Shown piece by piece: positions 1 to 8,770 of a stretch of DNA of 64,000 nucleotides. How positions within the stretch are numbered: position 1 is the first letter of the stretch; each line of letters starts with the position of its first letter. Position numbers and translations under genes: made by a program. A model generated the notes under the pieces. It searched no databases and had not been told where the DNA came from. It saw nothing but the letters and a program-made list of their open reading frames with translations. Source of the DNA: an uncultured bacterium (GTDB taxonomy: Bacteria; Planctomycetota; GCA-002687715); assembly GCA_902826835.1 (NCBI GenBank), contig CADEGH010000006.1, forward strand, positions 192,929 to 256,928. The letters are read 5' to 3'.

Positions 1-147
1 CAAGGTGCGTAGGGAGTGTCGAGCGTCAGCATCAAGTCATCGCCTCGAGTGGCATGCCCAAACCTGGACGGTCGGGCGGGACTCAGTCTTCTCCTTCGAC
101 CGAGGAGAGCCTCGCCGTTGAAGAATTGAGCGCCCGGTGTTTGCTCA

Positions 148-1101
148 CTACGGGGCGAGCTTTGACGGGTCCGCGACTTCGGTGAGCCACCCAAAGAAGC
201 GCTCCGGGCAAGTTTCTCGCAGGCGCTGTTTGCGATCGTGATTGACCAGGCCGCCGGCCGTCCACGTGTTCAAGAGCTGCTTCACCCGGGCGGCGCTCGC
301 GCGATAAAGTCGAGGAGAGTCCCCCCCGAGCGCAGCGGCGTAGTCAAGGAGGAACCGGGCGGCCTGGGCCGGAGTGACTCTCTGTCCGCTGAAGATCCAA
401 GGATCGGCCAAAGCTCCCCTTCCCACCATGGCGAACTGCGCTCCGGTCGCCGCCCGCATCCGTTCGAGGTCCTCGTGACGGAGCACGTTGCCATTTCCGC
501 ACACCGGAATGTTCACCGCGGACACCGCGCGGGCGATGCGCGTCCAGTCCACCTCCGGACAGTAGAACTCGAGCCTTGTCCGAGCATGGACGGTGAGAAG
601 CGAGGCTCCACCCGCCTCCACCGCCCGCGCGATCTCTTCGACGCGATCCGCGGTTCGGACCCCCGCGCGAATTTTGGCCGTCACGGGCACCCGGTGAGTG
701 GCCTCGACACACGCTCTCACGATCGACTCGATCCGTGGCGGATCATCGAGCAATGCCGAGCCCGCGCATCCTTGAATAGCCCCCTTGGCCGGGCAGCCGA
801 AGTTGAGGTCAATCAGTGGCGCGCCCATTTCCTCCGCGGCCGCTGCGGTTTCCGCGACACTGGCCAAATGGTTGCCCATGAGCTGGATGCCCACCGGCGC
901 CCCTTCTTCGTGGCCGGGCCAATACCGCTGAAGCACCTTCGTAGGTACGGGGTGGTCGATCACCCGTACGAACTCGGTGAAGGCTCCTCCCAGCACATCC
1001 GGTGAGTGCAGTGCGAACACCACGCGCCGAAACGCCGGCTCAGTGACTCCCTCCATGGGAGCCAAGAGCCAGGGGCTCGTAAACGGCAGGGGTCGCGTCA
1101 T
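148..1101 (-). CDS. tRNA-dihydrouridine synthase, DusC-like
   Basis: An FMN enzyme that reduces uridine to dihydrouridine in tRNA. The 317-residue protein opens its TIM barrel with APMEGVT (about residues 14-20). It carries the Dus active-site motif NFGCP with the presumed catalytic Cys at residue 103, and HARTR near 173. The segment TEFVRVID and the following PxKVxxR pattern resemble the DusC subfamily more than DusA or DusB, but I assign the subfamily only loosely. It is transcribed away from the photolyase gene across an 80-bp gap. Upstream of its stop, bases 1-147 show no gene I can support. Full length for the family, no defects seen. Confidence 0.93.
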   Translation of the reverse strand: MTRPLPFTSPWLLAPMEGVTEPAFRRVVFALHSPDVLGGAFTEFVRVIDHPVPTKVLQRYWPGHEEGAPVGIQLMGNHLASVAETAAAAEEMGAPLIDLNFGCPAKGAIQGCAGSALLDDPPRIESIVRACVEATHRVPVTAKIRAGVRTADRVEEIARAVEAGGASLLTVHARTRLEFYCPEVDWTRIARAVSAVNIPVCGNGNVLRHEDLERMRAATGAQFAMVGRGALADPWIFSGQRVTPAQAARFLLDYAAALGGDSPRLYRASAARVKQLLNTWTAGGLVNHDRKQRLRETCPERFFGWLTEVADPSKLAP

Positions 1102-1181
1102 GGGTCACTCTCCCCCGTGGCGACTGGGGCCGAAAGGGAACCCGGTGACGAGACTGGTGTCCAGACTATTTTCTTGACACA

Positions 1182-2813
1182 ATGAGCTTGATGCCAGCCT
1201 CACCCGGGTTTTCACGCACGCTCAGACACGCCCAGGACCAACGCTCCAAGGCCGGGCGCCAGGTCTGGTTCGTGCCTTATGACCAACTGAACCTGAACTT
1301 CGGGCCCTGGAGTCGGGTCCCGCCTCAGGAAGGCCATCTGATCCTCCTGGAAAGCCCCGGAAAGGCGGCGCGGCGGCCCTATCACCGGCAAAAGCTGGCG
1401 TTCATTCTGGCCAACCAGCGACACTTCGCCATCGAGGCGGCTCGGCGCGGATTTGCCGTGACCTACAGGTCCGGAGAGAGCTACGCCGGCATGCTCCGGG
1501 ATCTCATCCCGATCACGGGCCCGATCAGCCTGCAGCGCCCCGCGGAGTGGGAGCTTCGCCACGAGCTGCGGGAGTTGGTCGACCTTGGCCAACTCGTAGT
1601 CGTGCCGCACCGAGGTTGGCTTTCGACTCCGCAGGACTTCGTCGACGCCGTCGGAAGGGATGGCCCCTGGCGGATGGACAGCTTCTACCGCGCCATGCGC
1701 AAGAAGACCGGCTTCCTGATGAAGAGTGGCAAGCCGGAAGGGGGGAAATTCAGCCACGATGGGGATAACCGCGAACCGTGGCGCGGCGAACCGGCGGCCC
1801 CCCCGGCCCCGCGCTATCCCGTAGACCCGATCAAGCTCGAAGTGGCCGCGCTGGTCAATTCTCAATTCGCCGAACATCCCGGCCAAATCGACCTCGAAGC
1901 CTTGCCCGCCACGCAGGCCGATGCCGAAGCGGCGGTCCAATTTGCGTTCGACTCGGCGCTTCCTTGGTTCGGACCCTACGAGGATGCCATGAGTGAGACC
2001 TCGAGTGGGCTCTTTCACTCGCGTCTTTCGCCCTTGCTGAACATCCATCGAGTCCTGCCCCGGGCATTGATCGAGCGCCTCCTATCCACGCCTCTTCCGC
2101 TGAGTTCGAAGGAGGGTTTTCTGCGTCAAGTGCTGGGCTGGCGGGAGTTTGTTCGACATGTCCACGAACGAACCGAAGGGTTCCGGAGCATCGGGACCAA
2201 ATTCGCTCCGGAAGTCGTCGACGGCTCTCCCGCGACTCCATCCGGGTTGGGCGCCGAAAACCCGCTCCCTCCGGCTTACTGGGGCGCGCGGTCGGGCCTC
2301 GCCTGCCTGGACCACGTCGTCGCAGACGTGTGGCGCGAGGCTTGGTCGCACCACATCACGAGACTGATGGTTCTCTCCAATCTGGCCGCCCTCCTCGACG
2401 TCTCGCCCCGCGAGTTGACCGACTGGTTTTGGGTGGCCTACGTCGATGCCTTCGATTGGGTCGTGGAACCCAACGTGCTCGGCATGGGGACTTTCGCCGT
2501 CCTCGACTTGTTCACCACCAAACCCTACATCAGCGGGAGTGCCTACTTGCACCGCATGGGTGACTCCTGCGCGAACTGTGCGTTCAATCCCAAGACCAAC
2601 TGTCCGATCAGCCGCCTCTATTGGGCGTATCTCGAGCGCCACCGCGGACCTTTGTCCGGCATCGATCGCATGACGCTGCCGCTGCGGTCCGCGGCCAAGC
2701 GGAGTGCGGAGGATCGGGATCTCGATGCCTCGGTTTACCGCCGGACCGTCGAACTTCTCCAAGCGGGCCAGGTGCTCGCGCCTGAATCTTATTCAGGAAA
2801 GGAAAACCCGTGA
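1182..2813 (+). CDS. Cryptochrome/photolyase-related protein, FeS-BCP type
   Basis: Flavin-dependent light-driven DNA repair enzyme or photoreceptor of the iron-sulfur bacterial cryptochrome/photolyase class (PhrB-like; known members repair (6-4) lesions). The 543-residue protein starts its core with VWFVPYDQLN, typical of this class. It ends in a helical FAD domain with four candidate cluster cysteines at residues 375, 463, 466 and 474 (CxxC plus C, in DSCANCAFNP...NCP). The spacing of the last cysteine is shorter than in Agrobacterium PhrB as I recall it. It overlaps the next gene by 4 bases, so the two are co-transcribed. Substrate is inferred from family, not visible. Confidence 0.93.
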   Translation: MSLMPASPGFSRTLRHAQDQRSKAGRQVWFVPYDQLNLNFGPWSRVPPQEGHLILLESPGKAARRPYHRQKLAFILANQRHFAIEAARRGFAVTYRSGESYAGMLRDLIPITGPISLQRPAEWELRHELRELVDLGQLVVVPHRGWLSTPQDFVDAVGRDGPWRMDSFYRAMRKKTGFLMKSGKPEGGKFSHDGDNREPWRGEPAAPPAPRYPVDPIKLEVAALVNSQFAEHPGQIDLEALPATQADAEAAVQFAFDSALPWFGPYEDAMSETSSGLFHSRLSPLLNIHRVLPRALIERLLSTPLPLSSKEGFLRQVLGWREFVRHVHERTEGFRSIGTKFAPEVVDGSPATPSGLGAENPLPPAYWGARSGLACLDHVVADVWREAWSHHITRLMVLSNLAALLDVSPRELTDWFWVAYVDAFDWVVEPNVLGMGTFAVLDLFTTKPYISGSAYLHRMGDSCANCAFNPKTNCPISRLYWAYLERHRGPLSGIDRMTLPLRSAAKRSAEDRDLDASVYRRTVELLQAGQVLAPESYSGKENP

Positions 2814-3547
2814 GCGAATCCCCGGTCACCTTGATTCTCGGCGCCACCAGCACCATCGCCACCTCCGTGGCCGAACGGCTGCATCATGCCGGACATCGGC
2901 TCGTGCTTGCGGCCAGATCACCCACCGATCTCTCCGAATTCGGCGTGTCATTCGGAGCCTCCCTGACCCGGATTGAAGCGCGAATGCCCGAGACCTTCGA
3001 TGCCGCGGTTGCGCACACCCTCACGACCCACGGCCGGCTCGATCACGTCGTCAACGCGATCGGCTCGATTCTCCTCAAGCCGGCACACTTGACGACAGCC
3101 GCGGAGTGGGACGAAGTTTCGAGCGTGCACCTCGGCAGCGCCTTCCACACGCTGCGCGCGGCCGCTCCCGCGCTGATGCGCAGCCGAGGCTCGGCAGTGT
3201 TCTTCAGTTCCGCGGCGGCCCACCACGGTCTCGCCAACCACGAAGCGATTGCCGCCGCCAAAGCGGGCATCGAAGGTCTGGTTCTCTCCGCCGCCGCGAC
3301 CTACGCCCCGCGGGGAGTTCGCATCAATGCGGTCGCGCCTGGACTCGTTCGGAGCCGAGCGAGTCAAAAGATCTTGGCATCGGAGTCGGCAGCGAAGACC
3401 TCTGAGGCCATGCATCCTCTGGGCCGTCTCGGCGCCGCCTCGGAAGTTGCGAGCCTGGTTGCCTGGATACTCTCGCCGGACGCTGGCTGGGTTACCGGTC
3501 AGTGCTTCCGCATCGATGGTGGGCTTTCCTCGGTGCGCGCTCGTTAG
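2810..3547 (+). CDS. SDR-family oxidoreductase lacking the catalytic Tyr
   Basis: Rossmann-fold short-chain dehydrogenase/reductase, 245 residues, started by a GTG that overlaps the photolyase stop (GTGA). The N-terminus has a glycine-poor nucleotide motif, GATSTIA. The serine of the active site is present in FFSSAAA, and NAVAPG and the C-terminal IDGG motif are normal. The YxxxK motif reads IAAAK: the codon at 3248 is ATT (Ile) where Tyr is expected. The protein may therefore bind NAD(P) without classical dehydrogenase chemistry, or use another residue. Its overlap with the photolyase gene suggests a partner role, which I cannot specify. Confidence 0.88.
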   Translation: MSESPVTLILGATSTIATSVAERLHHAGHRLVLAARSPTDLSEFGVSFGASLTRIEARMPETFDAAVAHTLTTHGRLDHVVNAIGSILLKPAHLTTAAEWDEVSSVHLGSAFHTLRAAAPALMRSRGSAVFFSSAAAHHGLANHEAIAAAKAGIEGLVLSAAATYAPRGVRINAVAPGLVRSRASQKILASESAAKTSEAMHPLGRLGAASEVASLVAWILSPDAGWVTGQCFRIDGGLSSVRAR

Positions 3548-3552
3548 CTGAC

Positions 3553-3936
3553 TCACGAGTCGTCGGGCTCCACCGAAAACCAAAGGGGATCCTGGCACTC
3601 GGATCCTCCGTGGTAGTTCACGGTGATTTCCTCCCCGGGGCGGATGTCGCGCAGAGCCACAAATTCGAGTTCGCTTGCCTCCAGTCGCTTTCGGTAAGTC
3701 GCGTTGGGCTGATAACGATGGTTGTAGAGCGAGGCGCTCCCGAGACCGATCGCGACCGCGTCCTCGCCCCAACGAAAGTAGTAGTCCGCTAGGGCCGTCT
3801 CTTCGAGCTTGAGCCACTGCGGATCCGGGAGCACGATCACCGGAGCCCGTTCGATGACCTCCCCGGCGTGGATCGACCGCACCGCCACGACCCCGCGCCC
3901 CCGTTTACCGACTTCCGTTACCCAGCGACCATCCAT
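3553..3936 (-). CDS. Small SET-domain protein
   Basis: A 127-residue protein that is essentially only a SET domain, the fold of protein lysine methyltransferases. Visible motifs are an NHxxxPN-like LYNHRYQPNATY and GEEITVNY, matching the SAM-binding and catalytic C-terminal motifs of SET proteins. Bacterial stand-alone SET proteins of this size occur, but their substrates are mostly unknown. The gene converges on the SDR gene with 5 bases between stops and is divergent from the downstream lipoprotein gene. Confidence 0.88.
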   Translation of the reverse strand: MDGRWVTEVGKRGRGVVAVRSIHAGEVIERAPVIVLPDPQWLKLEETALADYYFRWGEDAVAIGLGSASLYNHRYQPNATYRKRLEASELEFVALRDIRPGEEITVNYHGGSECQDPLWFSVEPDDS

Positions 3937-3996
3937 AAGAGCTCCCCAGTTGATAACTTCCTGCGCATACTGTCACGTCTTCATCGAGGAACGTCC

Positions 3997-4548
3997 ATGA
4001 GAACCACCCTGCTTCTGATTCTCCCCGTGCTCTTCGCTTTCACCGTCGGCCTTGGCTCTTGCAGCACTTCGCCCGGAGGAGACCACGAAAAAGCCGCGCT
4101 GCGGGAAGAGGTCCAAGGCACGATCCAGATCTTCAAGTTCCGAGGCGCCCACATCGAGCGGTTTTTCGAGGGAGCCTACGGCTACGCGGTTTTCCCCTCC
4201 ATCGGCAAAGGAGGCATCGGAATCGGCGGAGCCTACGGTCGGGGCGAGGTCTACGAGCAGGGCCGATTCATCGGGTACTGCGACATGACCCAAGCCACGA
4301 TCGGGCTGCAACTCGGTGGCCAGGCCTACCGCGAAGTCATTTTCTTCCAAAACGTCGCGACCTTCGAGCGCTTCAAGTCGGGCAACTTCGCGTTTGCCGC
4401 GGGCGCATCCGCCGTCGCCGTCGAGGCCGGCGCTAGCACGACCGCGGACTACTCGAACGGGGTGGCCGCCTTCACCATGGCGAAGGCGGGAGTCATGGGT
4501 GAGGCCGCGATCGGCGGACAGAAATTCAGCTTCCTCCCGTCGCCCTGA
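3997..4548 (+). CDS. SYLF/YSC84-domain lipoprotein
   Basis: A 183-residue predicted lipoprotein with a lipid-binding SYLF (YSC84-like) domain. I place the start at 3997 rather than further upstream because GAGGA lies about 7 bases before this ATG and the protein then begins with a clean signal peptide. That peptide ends in a lipobox with Cys (VGLGSC). The domain shows the usual YGYAVFPSIGKGG opening and glycine-rich GIGGAYGRGEVY, then a FKSGNFAFAAGASAVA stretch. Family members bind phosphoinositides in eukaryotes; bacterial function is unclear. Its stop is 12 bases from that of the convergent gene. Confidence 0.88.
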   Translation: MRTTLLLILPVLFAFTVGLGSCSTSPGGDHEKAALREEVQGTIQIFKFRGAHIERFFEGAYGYAVFPSIGKGGIGIGGAYGRGEVYEQGRFIGYCDMTQATIGLQLGGQAYREVIFFQNVATFERFKSGNFAFAAGASAVAVEAGASTTADYSNGVAAFTMAKAGVMGEAAIGGQKFSFLPSP

Positions 4549-4560
4549 TCCGAGCGTCGC

Positions 4561-5763
4561 TCAGTACAAGAGCACCTTGGCCCGCTCCTTCGCGAAGGCA
4601 GCCTCGTCGTCGGCAAACTGGGAGACGACCTCCTCGATGGTCTTCGCGGTCTTGAGCGCGGCCAGGATCGCGAGCGAACCCCAGTGCTTGCGGAAACTCG
4701 CCTCGGATTCTGGAACGAGGAGTTTCGGGTCCTGCGCTCGCATTGCCAGCAGAAGCCCGACCGCAGTACGAAGAGGCAGGAATTGCGCCGAGGCCTCCAA
4801 GTGGAGCTGCACTCCCCGCACCTCCTTGCCGACGAACTTCCCGTAGTAGGGTCGCACTACGCAGGGGCGGAAGCGCACGCCCAGGTGCTTTTGCGCTTCC
4901 AAGTCCTGTTTCAACCGGTGTTCGTCGAGGCCCGGAGCCCCCACGATCTCAAAGGGCTGCGGGGTGCCCACTCCCTCACTCAGTCCGGGAAAGACACCGC
5001 CCACCATGCCCGTGGCGACGTAGAGGTGCATCGCCACCTCATCGGGGATGTGCGGTGAGGTCGGTACCCAGGGCAGTCCGGTCTCTTCGAAGGTCAGTTC
5101 GCGCCTCCATCCCTTCATGGTCACCACTTGAAGATCGACCGACTTCCCGAGCTTCGTTTGGTAGTAGCGCGCTAGTTCGCCGAAGGTGAGTCCGTGGGTA
5201 ACGGGGGTGTCCGACCAGCCAATGAAGCTTCGAAACTCTGGTTCGAGCCGGGAGCCCTCGAAACGGAGCCCGCCCTGAGGGTTCGGCCGGTCGAGAACGA
5301 TCAAGGGGATCTTCGCGTCCGCGCAGGCATGCAGGCACTCGCCGAGCGTACTGGCGTAAGTGTAGGTGCGGGATCCGACATCCTGGATGTCGAACAAGAG
5401 GGCGTCGAGATCGGAGAGGCTCTCCGGGCTCGGACGCCGCTTGGCTCCATACAGGCTTTCCACCGGCAGTCCGGTCCGGGCGTCCACGGATCCTCCCACC
5501 TTGTCGCCGGCATTGACGTCCCCCCGGATGCCGTGTTCCGGCCCAAACAGCCGCACCAAGCGGAACCGACGATCGGCCGCCAACCGGTCCGCGGTGGAAA
5601 TCAAGTTGCGATCCACCCCGGAAGGATTGGTCACGAGGCCGACCCGTTTGCCGGCGATCCGGGAGACTTCATCGCCCAGGATTCGCTCGGTTCCCAACGT
5701 CACCTGGCCCAGGGCCGCGATTCCGAGCGCCCACACACAGCCGAACCTTCGAAGGCAGGACAT
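4561..5763 (-). CDS. Secreted NamZ-type (DUF1343) exo-N-acetylmuramidase
   Basis: A 400-residue exported protein of the DUF1343 family, whose characterised member NamZ removes terminal MurNAc from peptidoglycan fragments. I start at the Met of MSCLRRFG because it opens a signal peptide (through about residue 24). Family segments are VGLVTNPSGVDR, FGPEHGIRGD, LLFDIQDVGSRTYTY, VLDRPNPQGG, SPHIPD and GVGTPQPFEIVGAP, all in order and unbroken. It probably acts outside the cytoplasmic membrane in cell-wall turnover or scavenging. Planctomycetes often keep several copies. Confidence 0.92.
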   Translation of the reverse strand: MSCLRRFGCVWALGIAALGQVTLGTERILGDEVSRIAGKRVGLVTNPSGVDRNLISTADRLAADRRFRLVRLFGPEHGIRGDVNAGDKVGGSVDARTGLPVESLYGAKRRPSPESLSDLDALLFDIQDVGSRTYTYASTLGECLHACADAKIPLIVLDRPNPQGGLRFEGSRLEPEFRSFIGWSDTPVTHGLTFGELARYYQTKLGKSVDLQVVTMKGWRRELTFEETGLPWVPTSPHIPDEVAMHLYVATGMVGGVFPGLSEGVGTPQPFEIVGAPGLDEHRLKQDLEAQKHLGVRFRPCVVRPYYGKFVGKEVRGVQLHLEASAQFLPLRTAVGLLLAMRAQDPKLLVPESEASFRKHWGSLAILAALKTAKTIEEVVSQFADDEAAFAKERAKVLLY

Positions 5764-5856
5764 GGCGGAGCATAGCCGACCCGCCGAGTGGGGCCGCTCG
5801 CCCAGATTGCCACTTCCCCCTTGCAGAGTCGGCCACTCTGATGTTTCCTTACGTCC

Positions 5857-7176
5857 GTGCCGCCACCTGCCACCCACGACCTCGTCAGTGATGCCGTCCT
5901 CACGATCTTTGGCCGCTCCAAGGCTCGGTGGGCCAGTCTAGGCGACGAGATGTCGGCCGTGTTCCGTGAGAACCCCGGGCTTTCGCCGGAGGTCCGTCGA
6001 CTCGTGTTGGTGCGCACCCGCGAACTCGTCGCGAGGCTTCGCACCCTCGACTTCGCCATCGGTTCGGAACTGCGCAAACTCGGCCGCGCTCGCCAGGACC
6101 TCGCACGTTGGCTCGCCCTCGAAGTTCTCCACGGTCGCCTGAGCCCGCGAGCGGCCGAGCGGCGCTGTCCCCAGGTCGACTGGGAAGCGGTGCACGCGGT
6201 CGAGCCCAGAATCGCCGCCATCGAAAATCCGCTGACCCGCCTCGGAGTTCGGCATTCAATTCCCGACTGGGCCGCGGAAATTCTCATCGAAACCTTCGGG
6301 GATGAAGGAGCGGTCGCCTGCGCCTCCGCCCTCCTTGAGTCCCCTCCTCGCACCCTGCGCGCCAACCTGCTGAGGGTCGGCCGCGACGAACTGCTCGACC
6401 AACTCCAGGCGGAAGGCTTCGAGGCCAAGCCCACCCGATTCGCCCCCCACGGAATCAACCTCGCTCCCGTCTCCGATGTGCTCGGATCGCCGTCCTACGG
6501 GGCGGGGGATTTCGAGGCTCAGGACGAGGCCAGCCAAATGGCGGTCGAGTTGGTGGCGCCTCCCCCCCAAGCGTGGTTCTTGGACTTGTGCGCCGGCGCG
6601 GGGGGAAAGGCGTTGGGCGTCGCCGCGACCCTCCAGGGGGAAGGCCGAATCCTCGCCACCGACATCTCAAGCTCCAAGATCGGCGCCCTCAAGAAGCGCG
6701 CCCGCCGCGCGGGGGCTTTCCAGGTGCGAGCGATCGTCACCGGCGAACACGATTGGCCGCCGGAAGCGGCCGAGTTCGCCGCCGAGGCGGACCGCATTTT
6801 GGTGGATGCCCCGTGCAGCGGGTTGGGAGCCTGGCGCCGCCGACCCGAAATGCGCTGGAGTCTGACCCGGGCCGAAGCCATGGAGCTCCCCGAGAGCCAA
6901 CTCGAGTTGGCCCTTCGCGCGGCGCGCTCGCTCAAAGCCAACGCTCGTTTGATCTACGCCACTTGCACCTTCAACCGTCGGGAGAACGAGGAAATCGTCG
7001 ACCGGGTGCTCAAGGAAGTGCCTGGACTCGAGATCGTCAAGGTCGTGGAGATCCTTGGCCGCAGGCGCGCCGAAGCGATCACGGACCCCCTCGGGACCTT
7101 CCTCCGGATGGCCCCCCACCTCCACGGGACGGACGGATTTTTCGCGGCGGTGCTGCGCCGCCGAGATTTTCCGTGA
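5857..7176 (+). CDS. RsmB/NOL1-NOP2-Sun-like rRNA (cytosine-5) methyltransferase
   Basis: SAM-dependent RNA m5C methyltransferase, 439 residues, GTG start. The N-terminal ~160 residues are helical like the NusB-type RNA-binding part of RsmB. The C-terminal Rossmann domain has LDLCAGAGGKA (SAM site, about 240), VDAPCSGLG with motif IV Cys 320, and YATCTFNRRENE with motif VI nucleophile Cys 370. Both cysteines used by this family are intact. The target (C967 of 16S rRNA for true RsmB) is inferred from domain layout. It is followed by a 295-bp gap with two hairpins. Confidence 0.9.
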   Translation: MPPPATHDLVSDAVLTIFGRSKARWASLGDEMSAVFRENPGLSPEVRRLVLVRTRELVARLRTLDFAIGSELRKLGRARQDLARWLALEVLHGRLSPRAAERRCPQVDWEAVHAVEPRIAAIENPLTRLGVRHSIPDWAAEILIETFGDEGAVACASALLESPPRTLRANLLRVGRDELLDQLQAEGFEAKPTRFAPHGINLAPVSDVLGSPSYGAGDFEAQDEASQMAVELVAPPPQAWFLDLCAGAGGKALGVAATLQGEGRILATDISSSKIGALKKRARRAGAFQVRAIVTGEHDWPPEAAEFAAEADRILVDAPCSGLGAWRRRPEMRWSLTRAEAMELPESQLELALRAARSLKANARLIYATCTFNRRENEEIVDRVLKEVPGLEIVKVVEILGRRRAEAITDPLGTFLRMAPHLHGTDGFFAAVLRRRDFP

Positions 7177-7336
7177 CGCCAACCGAGTTTTTGCGCCTTA
7201 GGGAGTGAGTGGGGGTGCGGCTGCCCGGAGAAGATCACGGGTTCCCTTCCCGAGTGGCTTCCCGACTCCCGTGCTTGCCGGATACCAACGTCAAGAGGCG
7301 GAATGTTGGTTCGTCGGCCGAGCGATCGGCGGACTC

Positions 7337-7381
7337 CCGGAAAACTCGACTTCATCCTACTTCTGAAGTCGGGGTTTTCGG
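7337..7381 (+). other. Long imperfect hairpin upstream of the sen-like operon
   Basis: Arms 7337-7354 and 7364-7381 pair over about 16 base pairs with two single-base bulges and a 9-base loop. The inner 7 bp (7348-7354 with 7364-7370) are perfect. It lies 17 bases before the intrinsic terminator, so the two could form a leader structure. The rest of 7177-7336 contains nothing I can name. Confidence 0.6.
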
Positions 7382-7397
7382 GGCTCAGGTACGGCAG

Positions 7398-7427
7398 GGG
7401 GCGCGATCGAAATCGCGCCCCTTTTTT
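7398..7427 (+). terminator. Rho-independent terminator
   Basis: A perfect 10-bp GC-rich stem (7398-7407 with 7412-7421), a CGAA tetraloop and six T residues (7422-7427), in the plus orientation. It ends only 44 bases before the ATG of the ATP-grasp gene. It may simply end the rRNA methyltransferase transcript, or it may act as an attenuator in the leader of the next operon. Confidence 0.9.
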
Positions 7428-7471
7428 ATTACCCCCCTGAACCGAGCCGTGCCCCGTCCTATGCTCATCGC

Positions 7472-8767
7472 ATGCCGACCGTCTTTGCCCCCTACTGGTC
7501 CTCGGGAGCAGAGCGTCGGCGACTGCTCTCCCGTCACGCGAAGGCCTGGTCGGAGCTTCGCTGGGTCCTGGGGGATGACTGGCCCGGCCAGTCGGACCAG
7601 CGGCATTTCGAGTCGATCGTCCCACTGCCTCCTCCGGAGGAGGTCGAAGCCGCTTTCGACCTGGCGCGGGCAGTGCTCTCGGAGAGGCCGCCAGATGCGG
7701 TGCTCATCGCATCGGAGGCAGGTCTGCCGTTGGGGTCGCTGATTGCGACCCACTTCGGACTGCCCGCTCCTTCCCCGATGGCGGCCCTCCTCACTATCGA
7801 CAAGTGGCAGACCCGCCGACGCTTGCACGCCGACCGAGTGACTCAGCCGCGCTTTGCCTTGGCAGCCTCTGCCGAAGAAGTTGGTCGATTCGGATCCGAG
7901 TGGGGCTGGCCGTGTTTACTCAAGGCAAGGGCCAGCACGATGGGGCGTCTGATGGAGCGCGTTCACTCCCCCGCCGAGGTCAAGGAAGCGGTGAGTCGGC
8001 TGTTGGCCGCCCTGCCCGCTTCGCCCGACATCCGACGATTGAAGGGGCTCGCCCGGGCGGGGAACTTGGACTTGGAGGTGGATCCCGCGGAGTCGTTCCT
8101 GGTCGAGAGCGTGGCCCCTGGAGAGCCGATCGAGGTCGACGGGTGGATCGACCAGCGTGGGCCCCACACGCTCGGACTGGTGCGCCAACGGTTGAGTCCT
8201 CACCACCGCCCGTTCATCGAGGACTACGAACTGCCCGCAGATCTGAGCCCGTCAGCGAGTCGGGCCGCCCTCAGCGCTGCGAATGCCGCCGCCTCGGCCC
8301 TCGACCTGGCGCCCGCGGTCTACTCGATCGAACTCCGGGTCCATGACTCGACCGCGTCCGTCATCGAAGTCAACGGTCGCCCCGGTGAGGACGACGGATT
8401 TGGCCAACTGTTCCAGACCGCCGTGGGCACCGAGCCGATGCTGGTGGCGCTGGATCTAGCTCGGGGGATCACCCCGACTCCAAACGCGCGAGAGGGCTCC
8501 TTTTGCCTGAGCTACGCATCGTCGTACGAACGAGGCCTCGTCAGCCACGTACCCGCTCTCGACCCCCAGTCTGAACTGCCTCCCGGTTTGCTGGAAGTGG
8601 CCGCGTGCGTCCACGTCGGAGAGGAACTCTTCGCAGCATCGGACCCGCAGATTTTCCCCCATCTCGCCTATGCCCTCGCCCACGATCCGGTTTCGAGCGG
8701 CGCCGCGCGCGAGCGTGCGCGGGCATTTCTCTCCACCTGGAGGTTCGAAATCGCCGCCCGAACGTAG
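7472..8767 (+). CDS. ATP-grasp ligase-like protein, first gene of selenoneine-type operon
   Basis: A 431-residue ATP-grasp protein. The central domain has the nucleotide-binding lysine in PCLLKAR (about 150), the hinge-like FLVESVAPGEPIEVDG (about 210-225) and the metal-binding IEVNGRPGEDDGF (about 298-310). This fits enzymes that activate a carboxylate as acyl phosphate and join it to an amine or thiol. The stop is 3 bases before the SenB-EgtD gene, so it should be co-expressed with that pathway. No ATP-grasp enzyme is needed for the known three-step selenoneine route, so it may modify the product or supply a precursor. The substrate cannot be read from sequence. Confidence 0.85.
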   Translation: MPTVFAPYWSSGAERRRLLSRHAKAWSELRWVLGDDWPGQSDQRHFESIVPLPPPEEVEAAFDLARAVLSERPPDAVLIASEAGLPLGSLIATHFGLPAPSPMAALLTIDKWQTRRRLHADRVTQPRFALAASAEEVGRFGSEWGWPCLLKARASTMGRLMERVHSPAEVKEAVSRLLAALPASPDIRRLKGLARAGNLDLEVDPAESFLVESVAPGEPIEVDGWIDQRGPHTLGLVRQRLSPHHRPFIEDYELPADLSPSASRAALSAANAAASALDLAPAVYSIELRVHDSTASVIEVNGRPGEDDGFGQLFQTAVGTEPMLVALDLARGITPTPNAREGSFCLSYASSYERGLVSHVPALDPQSELPPGLLEVAACVHVGEELFAASDPQIFPHLAYALAHDPVSSGAARERARAFLSTWRFEIAART

Positions 8768-8770
8768 GAT

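Noticed and set aside
238..1005. 255-codon plus-strand frame opposite the Dus gene
   Set aside because: It mirrors the minus-strand gene, is Arg/Pro-rich and has no motif; typical high-GC shadow frame.
7177..7336. Possible tRNA or structured RNA between the methyltransferase and the hairpins
   Set aside because: I could find no cloverleaf, T-loop GGTTC consensus in place, or SRP/tmRNA motif.
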